Below, piece after piece: positions 44,675 through 56,157 of a stretch of 64,000 nucleotides of DNA. The stretch is taken from assembly GCA_031769625.1 (NCBI GenBank), contig JAUIMM010000547.1:1612001-1676000 (forward strand). Direction: 5' to 3'. This stretch comes from Taudactylus pleione (Eukaryota; Chordata; Amphibia; Anura; Myobatrachidae). The number at the start of each line of letters is the position of its first letter. Position 1 is the first letter of the stretch. The notes below the pieces were generated by a model. The model saw only the letters and a program-made list of their open reading frames with translations. It had not been told where the DNA came from and did no database searches. The position numbers were made by a program, and so were the translations under genes.

Positions 44675-45557
44675 AGGGGTATGTAATATGGGAGTGAAAA
44701 GTCTGTGCTGGACTTTTCGCTCCTCATCGGAGATTTTCCAGGGATAAAGTATCGGGCGCGTGCCCGCTTCATCCCCGTATTCAATATAAAAGCTACGAAA
44801 ACGGGAACCTGCGAAGTGGGATCTGCGTAAAAAAACAAAATTTTCCTGGAATAAATTGTAGGACCCCCTAAAGTTGTAAAAACATGGGGGATCACTATGG
44901 GTACCCCCGTTTTAGCCTGCAAATGAAAGTCGGGGATTTAAATAGCCGCTGCAGGTGTTTTTTTTTCCCGACATTGAAGAAGTGATGCAGAAGAGCACTT
45001 AGGTTATTTTTTTCGTTTTTTAAGTGGTCCCATCAAATTTGGGGTACATGAAAATTGGTACTAGCATATTTAGTCCCTAAAGTCTTTATTTAAAAATTCT
45101 GCAAATATGCACCTGTCGTTAATAATCTATTCTAGAAAACAACTGCCACATACTTGCAGAATAGCCCTGAACCTATTTCCCTATTTTTAAACACTTTTTT
45201 TTTTTTTTTTTCCCTTTTTTTTTTTTTTACCCCAAATTATAAATAATTTTTTTGGGGTGTTTCTATTTTTTTCAAAAACTTTTTTTGACAGTTTATTTTA
45301 AAATGACATTCCCAGGGATGCAGGCTATTTTTTTTTTTTTTTTTAAGCCTGCACCCCTAAACCATAATTCTGCACTTTTTTTTTCACCACCTATTCAGTG
45401 GTGAAAAGTTATCCCCGGTGTTTTTTTTCAAAGACTTTTTGAACCTGCGAAAAGTCTTTGAAATTGAATACGGGGTAAAACCAAAACCAGCGAAAATTAT
45501 GTCATCGGTGCGAAATTATCGCCAAAAATGACTTTTCGCTCCATATTGAATACCCCT
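44675..45557. mobile_element. Third copy of the AGGGGTATTCAATATG element
   Basis: A single, more diverged copy in the orientation of the 12705-13559 arm. It shares AAAGTATCGGGCGCG, CATGGGGGATCACTATGGG and GAAGTG...GCAGAAGAGCACTTAG. Its left end differs from that of the other two: the subterminal hairpin is GGAGTGAAAAGTC with GACTTTTCGCTCC. Long T-runs at 45190-45230 and 45330-45345. Confidence 0.88.
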
Positions 45558-45559
45558 AA

Positions 45560-46660
45560 TTGTGAGCATTATCCACCTCTGACTTGCAGTTTGTTCTCTA
45601 ACTACTGATAGAACCTCTGGTTCTAGTTTTTACTAACTATATAAGTTCAACAAATATGATTTTATTAAAATTTTTATAATTTGAATTGTTTGGGTGTGGA
45701 GTTATGGCTAGAAAACAAATAACATAAATTCCCCTTTGTCTCTGTCAGGAATAACACATGCAGTATTTATAAATGATAACATTGCATGTATAGCAACCTT
45801 GAACTGGTGCTTTCACTTTCTTTTTGTACTTGAAAACGTGTATGTTACATTATTTCTGCAGTAAAGCCTCTGGCTGACATTCATTAAGGTGCAAAGTAGC
45901 ATGATGATGATGATACCGTGGCTATCCCTTAAATGTATTACCAAGTTCAGGGAGATTTGAGAACATAAGACTCATTGCAATTTTTTCCCCAAAGTCAAAA
46001 GTGGGTGTCCTCTTGTAAAAACAAGTTTTCCTTAATGCTGTCTGCAAAGTTCCCTGGCCTTTTCTCCTTCATTGTGGCCCGTTCTGCACCTGGGATAGCT
46101 GAAGGCTGCACTTGTGCAGTAGAATCTCAAAGACTAAATCCTCTGATGTGTCTGCTTTTTCCCCTCACTTTATTCTGTGCATACGTATGCTGAAACATGG
46201 CGGACGCACAGAATACACTTATTCCCATCAGCGCCGTTCACACTGCACCCGTGTGTAATGGAACTCTTCTGCCAGCCCATAGAGATGACCTCTGCAAGCG
46301 CAAGGAAATCCAGATCTTCCCATGCTGTAAACTGGACCCAAGTCATCCGACAAATTTATAAACATCTGGAATGCAATTCTTTCCGGATATTGGCCCCTGG
46401 AGCGAACGCTATCTGAAGATGGCATTAGCCGCTGTAGCCTATGGGCTACCCCATACATAATTAGCCAATGGAGGGTTCCTCTGTCAATGGCTTCCATGCA
46501 TGTGCAGCAACCCCAGCATCTCTTCAGGCACGTCGCAGGTACAGGCTCCTTTTAAGAGCCAGTGTCCCTGCATGTGCCGGATGATACATCCAGGCGCTAG
46601 GATTGCGATGCAATCATGGGTGGTAATGTCATACCCAGATAGCATTGCAATAGCGATCAT
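45560..46660. other. No gene recognised
   Basis: Single-copy looking DNA without an acceptable exon. From 46676 a GC-rich stretch starting CCAGGGCCGGCGTGCCG resembles a hAT terminus with no partner. Confidence 0.5.
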
Positions 46661-47119
46661 TAATAAATGGGGGGCCAGGGCCGGCGTGCCGACTACGCAT
46701 GTGCGTAGGACACCAGCCTGCAGAGGGCGCTCAATCCCCAGTGCTGCCAAATTTAAACAGCAACCCTCCCGCTGCCACACTCCTTCCCGTTTCCCCTCCC
46801 CCCTCCGCTCCACACTCCTTCCCGCCTTCTACACGCGGCCGCCGCAGGGAGGCTTCATTTGCCAGGCGCCCGCTGAGATTTTACCAGCGGGCGCCCAACT
46901 CCCCGCTCTCCCATAGAAACGAGGAGCGGCGGACGCAGGATCGGGGCTTCAGGTAAGATGTTTTTCTTCTTTGGGGTCCATGGGGTCCACAGCCATTACG
47001 TTGGGGTATGAATCCCGGTCACCAAACAGTTAACGCAAACGAGTTCTCTGCTCCCAGGATGCATCGGGGTTCATCCTCATATACCCCACCCCCAGCCTCA
47101 GGTAGCCAGTTCTTCCTGT

Positions 47120-48469
47120 TTGGTGTGTTCACCACATAGACAGTGGGACTGCTGGAGCAGTCCTGCATTCGAGTTAAAAAAAAAAAAAGCGAGATTGTCC
47201 CCACAGGACTTTCTACAAAATGGACTTTGTGGGAACTGTTTCAGACAGCCACCACACCAATTAAGTTTGCCTGAGCCTGAGCTCCCTTGGGCGTCATTTT
47301 CTCAGGTTATTGCTCAGGTGGCGGAACGGCTGGCTGCCCCAGTACCACCGGTTTGGGGTTTGCCTCAGCAGATGCATCCTATGCCCATGATGTGGCCGCC
47401 TTGGATGGACCCTGGTGCTGGTAAGGTTATGGCATCCTCCTCGGGGGTTTTTCAGCCTCAGGCTGTCAAGCCAAAGCAGCCTAAATCTAGGCGCCATGTA
47501 TCGCCTCATGTGGGTGAGTACTCCAGTGCCTCCTCCGAAGAGGAACAAGAACAGGACTCTTCACAGGAGTCTAGCTCCAAGGAGGGTGATGATCATTTCC
47601 CAGTAGCCGATGTCCCCTTGCTGATAAGGGCTGTAAAATCTGTGTTAAATATCGAGGAAGGGGATCTTCCACCTAGGAAAGTCCCCCTGTTTAAGCGCCA
47701 GAAAGTGGTTAAGGCAGAATTCCCAAAGTCTGATCATTTATCAGAACTTATGGAGGAAGCCTGGGTCCGTCCGGATAAGATAAGCCATTCGTCTAAAAGA
47801 ATGGCGCTTCTATATTCTTTTCCAGCAGAGTACTGTGCTAAGTGGGAGAATCCACCGTCAGTTGATGCACATGTGGCACAGCTGATTAAACGTACCACTC
47901 TGCTAATCCCAGCAGTTTCGGTGAAGGAAACCACGGATAGGAGACTGGAGACTTGTCTCAAATCAATTTTTTCGCTGGCAGGAATGGCCACCCGCCCAGC
48001 TATGGCCACTGCCTGGGTAGCAAGAGCTATTGAGGAGTGGGCCAAAACTCTAACAGAGTCTTTACCAGATGCCTCTAAGGAGCAACTGGATATAATCTCC
48101 TTTATTAGAGAAGGGGCCTCTTATTTGGGAGATGCCGCCTTGGATGCAGGGATCCTTTCCTCTAAGATTTCCGCAGAGTCCGTGGTGGCACGTAGGATCC
48201 TCTGGTTGAAGGATTGGAAGGCAGATGCCGGGTCCAAAAAGGCCCTGGAATTCCTTCCATTCACAGGAGGTGTTCTCTTTGGTCCAGAATTCTACAAAAT
48301 TGTATCCTCCATGGCAGCCTCAAAGACTGCAGGTTTGCCATCGGCAACCTCGTCTAAATTGAGGAGGGCGTCCTTTCGGGGGTTTCGGATGGAGGGCAAG
48401 GCCAAAGCTCAGCCCTCAGCGAGATTTCCAGGACCCAGGAAGCTCTGGCAGAACAAACGTCCAGGATAA
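47120..48469 (+). CDS. DIRS gag-like protein, uninterrupted
   Basis: An open frame of 449 codons. The first methionine at 47120 is probably not the start, because the first ~35 codons (MVCSPHRQWDCWSS onward, across an A13 run) do not resemble the homologue at 40523. Family similarity begins around GLCGNCFRQPP and PWASFSQVIAQVAERLA. Then follow a Ser/Glu-rich acidic segment (SSASSEEEQEQDSSQESSS), VPLLIRAVKSVLNIEEGD, a central helical region with ATAWVARAIEEWAKTLTE, LPFTGGVLFGPE, and a basic tail. It probably packages element RNA; no enzyme motif is present. Despite being open, its element is truncated. Confidence 0.85.
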   Translation: MVCSPHRQWDCWSSPAFELKKKKARLSPQDFLQNGLCGNCFRQPPHQLSLPEPELPWASFSQVIAQVAERLAAPVPPVWGLPQQMHPMPMMWPPWMDPGAGKVMASSSGVFQPQAVKPKQPKSRRHVSPHVGEYSSASSEEEQEQDSSQESSSKEGDDHFPVADVPLLIRAVKSVLNIEEGDLPPRKVPLFKRQKVVKAEFPKSDHLSELMEEAWVRPDKISHSSKRMALLYSFPAEYCAKWENPPSVDAHVAQLIKRTTLLIPAVSVKETTDRRLETCLKSIFSLAGMATRPAMATAWVARAIEEWAKTLTESLPDASKEQLDIISFIREGASYLGDAALDAGILSSKISAESVVARRILWLKDWKADAGSKKALEFLPFTGGVLFGPEFYKIVSSMAASKTAGLPSATSSKLRRASFRGFRMEGKAKAQPSARFPGPRKLWQNKRPG

Positions 48470-48559
48470 ACCAGTGGCTTGAAGGGACGGGCCTCCCCCT
48501 GGGGGATCCCAGGGTGGGGGGCCGACTACTTCGGTTCTCAGAGCCCTGGCACCTCATGA

Positions 48560-49304
48560 CGGAGGATGCCTGGGTTTGAGGAGTTGTTTCCCGAGGGTAC
48601 GCCCTCACGTTTTGGAGGACTCCTCCGCAAAGTTTCATCTGTGTAAACCCGCAGGTGGGTTCAGAAAGAGAGCTTCAGAAGGCTATTCTTTCCTTGCTAG
48701 CATCAGTAGTGATTCCGGTGCCAGAGAATCAGTTCCGAGAGGGGTTTTACTCCAATCTGTTCTCTGTTCAGAAACCGAATGTGTCATACTGGCCTATTTT
48801 GAATCCGAGAGAGCTCAACAAATTTGTTTGAGCCCCCGGGTTCAGGATGGAAACATTGCGATCGATTGTGTTGGCAATGGAACAGGGGGACTATATGGTA
48901 TCCCTAGATATACAGGATGCCTACCTTCACATCCCAATCGCACAGGCTCATCAAAAATGTCTTCATTTTGCGGTAGGGGAGGAACAATTTCAGTTCCAAG
49001 CCCTACCTTTTGGCCTGTCGACAGACCCTCGGGAATTCACCAAGGTGATGGCGGTGATGATGGCATGCCTCAGACACCAAGGTGTCAGGATTTTGCCGTA
49101 CTTGGATGACCTCCTGTTGCTAGGGCAGTTCCCGCAGCAGTTACAGGATCATTTGAGGCTGACAGTATCATGTCTGTACAGTCACGGCTGGATCATAAAC
49201 TGGCAAAAGTCGTCACTCTGTCCGGTACAACAGATGTGTCATTTGGGAGCGAGATTGGACTCCGTGGTGCAGAAAATATATCTGCCGGAGAAGATCCTTG
49301 TCCT
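48560..49304 (+). pseudogene. DIRS reverse transcriptase fragment with stop codon
   Basis: The frame reads VVIPVPENQFREGFYSNLFS, VQKPNVSYWPILNPRELNKF, then an in-frame TGA at about 48827-48829 where the relatives have an Arg-type codon. It continues with FRMETLRSIVLAMEQGDYMV, SLDIQDAYLHIPIA with the first Asp, QALPFGLSTDPREFTKVM and YLDDLLLLG with the Asp pair. Catalytic residues are intact. The C-to-T change that would make TGA from CGA fits methyl-CpG decay. The sequence is cut at 49304. Confidence 0.9.
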
Positions 49305-49675
49305 CAGGGCCGGATTATAGGCAGGGCAACAGGGGCGGTCGTCCTGGGGCCCCCACACGCTGTCCCCTGCCTCCGGCCACTACTTCTATTGAAAACCGGA
49401 TTTCAGCATTCAGCTGTCTCCTCGGCAGCTCAGCTGTTTCCTTTCAGCAGCCGCCGAGGAGCCTGATTACAGTCACAGTCTCGTGAGATTAGGATGCAAA
49501 ATCTCACGAGACTGTGCCTGATCGGACCAGAGCCCAAGCAAGCAAGGAAGCAGCTACCCAGGGGCCAGGCTGCCTGCAGTGTGTGACAACGTGAGGCAGA
49601 GCTGCTGAGTGGGACTCCAAGGTGTCATGTTACACTGCCTCTGCCGTGGAGCAGAAGAGAGCTTGTGTACAAGTA
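49305..49675. other. Repeat-like sequence between DIRS fragment and minisatellite
   Basis: Starts with the hAT-like end CAGGGCCGGATTATAGGC. ACAGTCTCGTGAGATTAGG and AAAATCTCACGAGACTGTG (49467-49518) form a short hairpin. I could not find the other end of this element beyond the minisatellite. Confidence 0.5.
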
Positions 49676-51995
49676 GGTAGGTGTGTGTGTGTGTATACTG
49701 TATGCATGTAGGTAATTGTGTGTATACTGTATGCATGTAGGTAATTGTGTGTGTGTGTATACTGTATGCATGTAGGTAATTGTGTGTGTGTATACTGTCT
49801 GCATGTAGGAAAGTGTGTGTGTGTGTGTGTGTGTATACTGTCTGCATGTAGGGAATTGTGTGTGTGTGTGTGTGTGTATACTGTCTGCATGTAGGGAATT
49901 GTGTGTGTGTGTGTGTGTATACTGTCTGCATGTAGGGAATTGTGTGTGTGTGTGTGTATACTGTCTGCATGTAGGGAATTGTGTGTGTGTGTATACTGTC
50001 TGCATGTAGGGAATTGTGTGTGTGTGTATACCGTCTGCATGTAGGGAAGTGTGTGTGTGTGTGTGTGTGTATACTGTCTGCATGTAGGGAATTTGTGTGT
50101 GTATACTGTCTGCATGTAGGGAATTGTGTGTGTGTGTGTGTATACTGTCTGCATGTAGGGAATTTGTGTGTGTGTGTATACTGTCTGCATGTAGGGAATT
50201 GTGTGTGTATACCGTCTGCATGTAGGGAAGTGTGTGTGTATACTGTCTGCATGTAGGGAATTGTGTGTGTGTATACTGTCTGCATGTAGGGAATTGTGTG
50301 TGTGTGTGTATACTGTCTGCATGTAGGGAATTGTGTGTGTGTGTGTATACCGTCTGCATGTAGGGAAGTGTGTGTGTGTGTGTGTGTATACTGTCTGCAT
50401 GTAGGGAAGTGTGTGTGTGTGTGTGTGTGTATACTGTCTGCATGTAGGGAATTGTGTGTGTGTGTGTATACTGTATGCATGTAGGGAATTGTGTGTGTAT
50501 ACTGTCTGCATGTAGGGAAGTGTGTGTGTGTGTGTGTATACTGTCTGCATGTAGGGAAGTGTGTGTGTGTGTGTATACTGTCTGCATGTAGGGAATTGTG
50601 TGTGTGTGTATACTGTCTGCATGTAGGGAATTGTGTGTGTGTGTGTGTGTATACTGTCTGCATGTAGGGAATTGTGTGTGTATACTGTCTGCATGTAGGG
50701 AATTGTGTGTGTGTATACCGTCTGCATGTAGGGAAGTGTGTGTGTGTGTGTATACTGTCTGCATGTAGGGAATTTGTGTGTGTGTGTATACTGTCTGCAT
50801 GTAGGGAATTTGTGTGTGTGTATACTGTCTGCATGTAGGGAATTGTGTGTGTGTGTGTGTGTATACTGTCTGCATGTAGGGAATTGTGTGTGTGTGTATA
50901 CTGTCTGCATGTAGGGAATTTGTGTGTGTGTATACTGTCTGCATGTAGGGAATTGTGTGTGTGTGTATACCGTCTGCATGTAGGGAAGTGTGTGTGTGTA
51001 TACTGTCTGCATGTAGGGAATTTGTGTGTGTGTATACTGTCTGCATGTAGGGAATTTGTGTGTGTGTATACTGTCTGCATGTAGGGAATTGTGTGTGTGT
51101 GTGTATACTGTCTGCATGTAGGGAATTGTGTGTGTGTATACCGTCTGCATGTAGGGAAGTGTGTGTGTGTGTGTATACTGTCTGCATGTAGGGAATTGTG
51201 TGTGTGTATACTGTATGCATGTAGGGAATTGTGTGTGTGTGTGTGTATACTGTCTGCATGTAGGGAATTGTGTGTGTGTGTGTGTGTATACTGTCTGCAT
51301 GTAGGGAATTGTGTGTGTATACTGTCTGCATGTAGGGAATTTGTGTGTGTGTATACTGTCTGCATGTAGGGAATTGTGTGTGTGTGTGTATACTGTCTGC
51401 ATGTAGGGAATTGTGTGTGTATACTGTCTGCATGTAGGGAATTGTGTGTGTGTGTATACCGTCTGCATGTAGGGAAGTGTGTGTGTGTATACTGTCTGCA
51501 TGTAGGGAATTGTGTGTGTGTATACTGTCTGCATGTAGGGAATTGTGTGTGTGTGTGTGTGTATACTGTCTGCATGTAGGAAAGTGTGTGTGTATACTGT
51601 CTGCATGTAGGGAATTGTGTGTGTATACTGTCTGCATGTAGGGAATTGTGTGTGTATACTGTCTGCATGTAGGGAATTGTGTGTGTATACTGTCTGCATG
51701 TAGGGAATTGTGTGTGTATACTGTCTGCATGTAGGGAATTGTGTGTGTGTACTGTCTGCATGTAGGGAATTGTGTGTGTGTATACTGTCTGCATGTAGGG
51801 AATTGTGTGTGTGTATACTGTCTGCATGTAGGGAATTGTGTGTGTGTATACTGTCTGCATGTAGGGAATTGTGTGTGTGTATACTGTCTGCATGTAGGGA
51901 ATTGTGTGTGTATACTGTCTGCATGTAGGGAATTGTGTGTGTGTATACTGTCTGCATGTAGGGAATTGTGTGTGTATACTGTCTGCATGTAGGGA

Positions 51996-52031
<36 letters not shown>

Positions 52032-52048
52032 CTGTCTGCATGTAGGGA

Positions 52049-52094
<46 letters not shown>

Positions 52095-54141
52095 CTGTCT
52101 GCATGTAGGGAATTGTGTGTGTATACTGTCTGCATGTAGGGAATTTGTGTGTGTGTGTATACTGTCTGCATGTAGGGAATTGTGTGTGTGTGTGTATACC
52201 GTCTGCATGTAGGGAAGTGTGTGTGTGTATACTGTCTGCATGTAGGGAATTTGTGTGTGTATACTGTCTGCATGTAGGGAATTGTGTGTGTGTGTGTGTG
52301 TATACTGTCTGCATGTAGGGAATTGTGTGTGTGTGTGTGTGTGTATACTGTCTGCATGTAGGGAATTGTGTGTGTGTGTGTATACTGTCTGCATGTAGGG
52401 AATTGTGTGTGTGTGTGTATACTGTCTGCATGTAGGGAATTGTGTGTGTGTGTGTATACTGTCTGCATGTAGGGAATTGTGTGTGTGTGTATACCGTCTG
52501 CATGTAGGGAAGTGTGTGTGTGTATACTGTCTGCATGTAGGGAATTTGTGTGTGTGTATACTGTCTGCATGTAGGGAATTTGTGTGTGTGTGTGTATACT
52601 GTCTGCATGTAGGGAATTTGTGTGTGTGTATACTGTCTGCATGTAGGGAATTTGTGTGTGTGTATACTGTCTGCATGTAGGGAATTTGTGTGTGTGTATA
52701 CTGTCTGCATGTAGGGAATTTGTGTGTGTGTATACTGTCTGCATGTAGGGAATTTGTGTGTGTGTATACTGTCTGCATGTAGGGAATTTGTGTGTATGTA
52801 TACTGTCTGCATGTAGGGAATTTGTGTGTGTGTATACTGTCTGCATGTAGGGAATTTGTGTGTGTATACTGTCTGCATGTAGGGAATAGTGTGTGTGTAT
52901 ACTGTCTGCATGTAGGGAATTGTGTGTGTGTGTGTGTGTGTATACTGTCTGCATGTAGGGAAGTGTGTGTATGTATACTGTCTGCATGTAGGGAAGTGTG
53001 TGTGTATACTGTATGCATGTAGGGAATTTGTGTGTGTGTATACTGTCTGCATGTAGGGAATTTGTGTGTATGTATACTGTCTGCATGTAGGGAAGTGTGT
53101 GTGTATACTGTCTGCATGTAGGGAATTTGTGTGTGTGTATACTGTCTGCATGTAGGGAATTTGTGTGTGTATACTGTCTGCATGTAGGGAATTTGTGTGT
53201 ATGTATACTGTCTGCATGTAGGGAAGTGTGTGTGTATACTGTCTGCATGTAGGGAAGTGTGTGTGTATACTGTCTGCATGTAGGGAATTTGTGTGTGTGT
53301 ATACTGTCTGCATGTAGGGAATTGTGTGTGTGTGTATACTGTCTGCATGTAGGGAATTGTGTGTATGTATACTGTCTGCATGTAGGGAAGTGTGTGTGTA
53401 TACTGTATGCATGTAGGGAATTTGTGTGTGTGTATACTGTCTGCATGTAGGGAATTTGTGTGTATGTATACTGTCTGCATGTAGGGAAGTGTGTGTGTAT
53501 ACTGTCTGCATGTAGGGAATTTGTGTGTGTGTATACTGTCTGCATGTAGGGAATTTGTGTGTGTATACTGTCTGCATGTAGGGAATGTGTGTATGTATAC
53601 TGTCTGCATGTAGGGAAGTGTGTGTGTATACTGTCTGCATGTAGGGAATTTGTGTGTGTGTATACTGTCTGCATGTAGGGAATTGTGTGTGTGTATACTG
53701 TCTGCATGTAGGGAAGTGTGTGTATGTATACTGTCTGCATGTAGGGAAGTGTGTGTGTATACTGTCTGCATGTAGGGAATTTGTGTGTGTGTATACTGTC
53801 TGCATGTAGGGAATTTGTGTGTGTGTATACTGTCTGCATGTAGGGAATTTGTGTGTGTGTATACTGTCTGCATGTAGGGAATTTGTGTGTGTGTATACTG
53901 TCTGCATGTAGGGAATTTGTGTGTGTGTATACTGTCTGCATGTAGGGAATTTGTGTGTGTGTATACTGTCTGCATGTAGGGAATTTGTGTGTGTGTGTGT
54001 GTGTGTGTGTATACTGTCTGCATGTAGGGAATTGTGTGTGTGTGTATACTGTCTGCATGTAGGGAAGTGTGTGTATGTATACTGTCTGCATGTAGGGAAG
54101 TGTGTGTGTATACTGTATGCATGTAGGGAAGTGTGTGTATG

Positions 54142-54148
<7 letters not shown>
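49676..54148. repeat. 4.5-kb compound minisatellite with variable TG runs
   Basis: Roughly 120 units by length. Each has a fixed core, GTATACTGTCTGCATGTAGG then GAA, and a linker of TTG, TTTG or GTG, followed by a TG run of about 4 to 20 dinucleotides. The first few units (to 49800) have TATGCATGTAGGTAATTG. ACCGTCTGC units between 50030 and 52500 are nearly always followed by the GGGAAGTG linker. From about 52530 on, GGGAATTTG and TATGTATAC variants dominate. The minus strand has no stop in any frame, giving three overlapping open frames over 1,500 codons; these are repeat artefacts. Confidence 0.97.

Positions 54149-54198
<50 letters not shown>
54149..54198. repeat. TA microsatellite ending the minisatellite
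   Basis: About 25 TA dinucleotides directly after the last minisatellite unit. Confidence 0.93.
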
Positions 54199-54199
<1 letters not shown>

Positions 54200-54284
54200 C
54201 ATGCCTCCCAACCATCCCTATTTTGGCGACAAAGTGCCCCAGATGGGGGGGGCAATAAAGGAGTCTCTTTCCCCCCCCCCCCCC

Positions 54285-55620
54285 CCTCCCCCCAACCTGA
54301 TGACCCCAGGCTTAGGCTGAAGCCCTGGGCTCTTCCCCCGCACCCCTGGTCTGTGGGTAATAGTAGTGAAAAAAGTTAGAAACCTTGTTTTGTTTTGTTT
54401 TGTTTTTCAGTGGAAGTACAGGTGCCAGCGTGCCTTTCCTTTTGGCATTTGTGGAACTAAAAGTGCCAGCAGGCGGCCGGCACCCGTATCCCCGTGGTAA
54501 AAAAAAAAAAAAGTTAAATAACCACAAGACACACACTGTAGATTGTACAATTTTATTACATGCACCTAACACACTCTCACACATACTTACCTGCTGTCAG
54601 ATGTTCTGTCCACTTGTCCATGTAGAAATCCAATGGGTTACATGTGAAAAAAAGTTCTGATACTCACCTCCGTCCTTGCTCTGGTCTCTGTAGCATCCCC
54701 GGGTTTTGGCAAAATAACAAACTGACTGTAGCGATGCATGTGTGACCACATGCATCGCTACCCAGCTAGTGACTGGAGACTCCCACGTGTGAACTGTTAG
54801 AAGCTGGACCCGCCAGCCAATCAGCGGCCACTGATTGGCTGGAGGGTCCGGCTAATGATAGATGCCACGAGGAGTCTCCCCCGTCATTAGCTGGGTAGCG
54901 ATGTATGTGACAACGCATACATCGCTAAAGTCAGTTTGATTTTTTGCCAAGACCCGGGGATGCTACGGAGACCAGCGCAAGGACAGAGGTGAGTATTTTT
55001 TTTTTTATCCACAGGTGACCCAGTGTATTTCTACTTTGAGAAGTAGACCGCTCGTCGGGCAGCAGGTAAGAATGTATGAGTGTGGTAGGTGTGAAATAAA
55101 ACTTTTCTTACTATGGTTTATATGTTTTGTGGTTATTTAACTTATTTATTTTATATTTTTACAGTGGGAGTATGGGCGCCAGCCACCTGCTGGCACTTGT
55201 AGTTCCACAGGTGCCAAAGGGCAGGCATGCTGGCACCTGTAGTTCCATGGTACAAAAAAAACCAATAGATTATCACTATTTTCAACACTATTACCTCTGT
55301 ACCCACAGCCCTGGGGGTGCAGGCAAGTCTGGGGCGCTTTGGCTCCTCTGAGATACCTGACTTGGGGTGATAATGCTTTGGCTGGGGAGACCCAGCGAAA
55401 GGGTCTCCTGGCTGTGGCATTACACTCTGACTGGTTTTGAGTCCAGTGCTGGTTATAAAGAAATAAAATAAAATATAGGGGGACCCCTACGCAATTCCAC
55501 CCCCCCCCTCCCCCCCCAAAAAAAATAAAAAATACGGGGAACCCTACCAGTTTTTTTAGGAACCAGGGCTGGATGAGCAGTCTGGGGCTGGTCATGCTTT
55601 TTAAGGAGGGGGGGCGCATT
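54285..55620. mobile_element. Large foldback element with central hairpin
   Basis: The two halves are imperfect inverted repeats about a centre at 54827, where CCAGCCAATCAG and CTGATTGGCTGG flank a 6-base loop. Paired landmarks: ACTCACCTCCGTCCTTGC with GCAAGGACAGAGGTGAGTA, GCATCCCCGGGTTTTGGC with GCCAAGACCCGGGGATGC, GTACAGGTGCCAGC with GCTGGCACCTGTAG. Each arm contains its own hairpin (54729-54762 and 54895-54926). The outer arms contain CCCTGGGCT/AGCCCTGGG and C-rich runs. No protein is encoded. A relative with the same outer motif is at 60902-62128. The exact outer limits are uncertain. Confidence 0.78.
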
Positions 55621-55793
55621 TAACAGCGAAATTGTTTGTGTAATGTGATTTCTTCTTATTGTGATAGATTCTTATATTGTGATAGCAATGGGTAATAGTA
55701 CACCAAGCACTTACATAGAAGAATATGCTTCTTTTATAATGGGGAATATGTGCCCCTACCACGTTCTACCACAAATTTTGTTCTTTTCTTTAG

Positions 55794-56019
55794 GAAATAA
55801 GAAATCTCTGGTCACTGCAAGAATTAGAACTTCAGTAGAAAGCAGCCCATTTCGATGGATCGCTATCGTTACTTTATATTCAACCAAAGGAGCATGGTGG
55901 TGCTAGGAATACTCCAGATAGCATGTGCTGGGGTGTCTGTGGTTTGTGGCTTCATGGACAGAGCGTTTAGGAAAGAATCCACATTGGGGAACACCAGAGC
56001 CCCACTCTGGGCTGGAATG
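55794..56019 (+). CDS. Unidentified multi-pass membrane protein, first coding exon
   Basis: The acceptor TTGTTCTTTTCTTTAG ends at 55793. ATG at 55855 is supported by an in-frame TAG at 55825-55827, so 55794-55854 is 5' untranslated and a further upstream non-coding exon must exist. The 55 codons begin MDRYRYFIFNQRS, then a transmembrane segment MVVLGILQIACAGVSVVCGF (residues 14-33), then a polar loop with DRAFRKES and ending LWAGM before GTAACT at 56020. The small-residue-rich helix followed by a W-x-G segment is the pattern of MS4A, TMEM196 and ENTREP-type tetraspan proteins. I cannot name the gene. It is the next host gene 41 kb downstream of SETD7 on the same strand. Confidence 0.8.
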
Positions 56020-56157
56020 GTAACTTTGCTTTACTTGTCTGAAGGTGAAATGTACCTTTTAAAAAAAAAAAAAAAGGTATCTTCTAATCTAGTATTAACT
56101 ATATAGAAATGTTTTTGCGCCCAAATACACTCTGGTCTGAAGGTGACCACAATTAAG

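Larger units (their letters stand above)
46970..49304 (+). mobile_element. DIRS element of a second lineage, 5' part only
   Basis: The left terminal repeat starts near TTTGGGGTCCATGGGGTCC and contains CTCCCAGGATGCATCGGGG and TATACCCCACCCCCAGCC, homologous to but clearly diverged from the other two copies. A gag-like ORF and most of the RT domain follow. Homology stops at 49304, where a CAGGGCCGGATTATAGGC sequence typical of a hAT end begins. RNase H, recombinase and right terminal repeat are missing. Confidence 0.9.

Noticed and set aside
49554..54255. Three giant minus-strand ORFs as a repeat protein gene
   Set aside because: All three frames are open for the same trivial reason: the repeat unit has no stop codon. 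No start context, splice sites or domain supports a gene.
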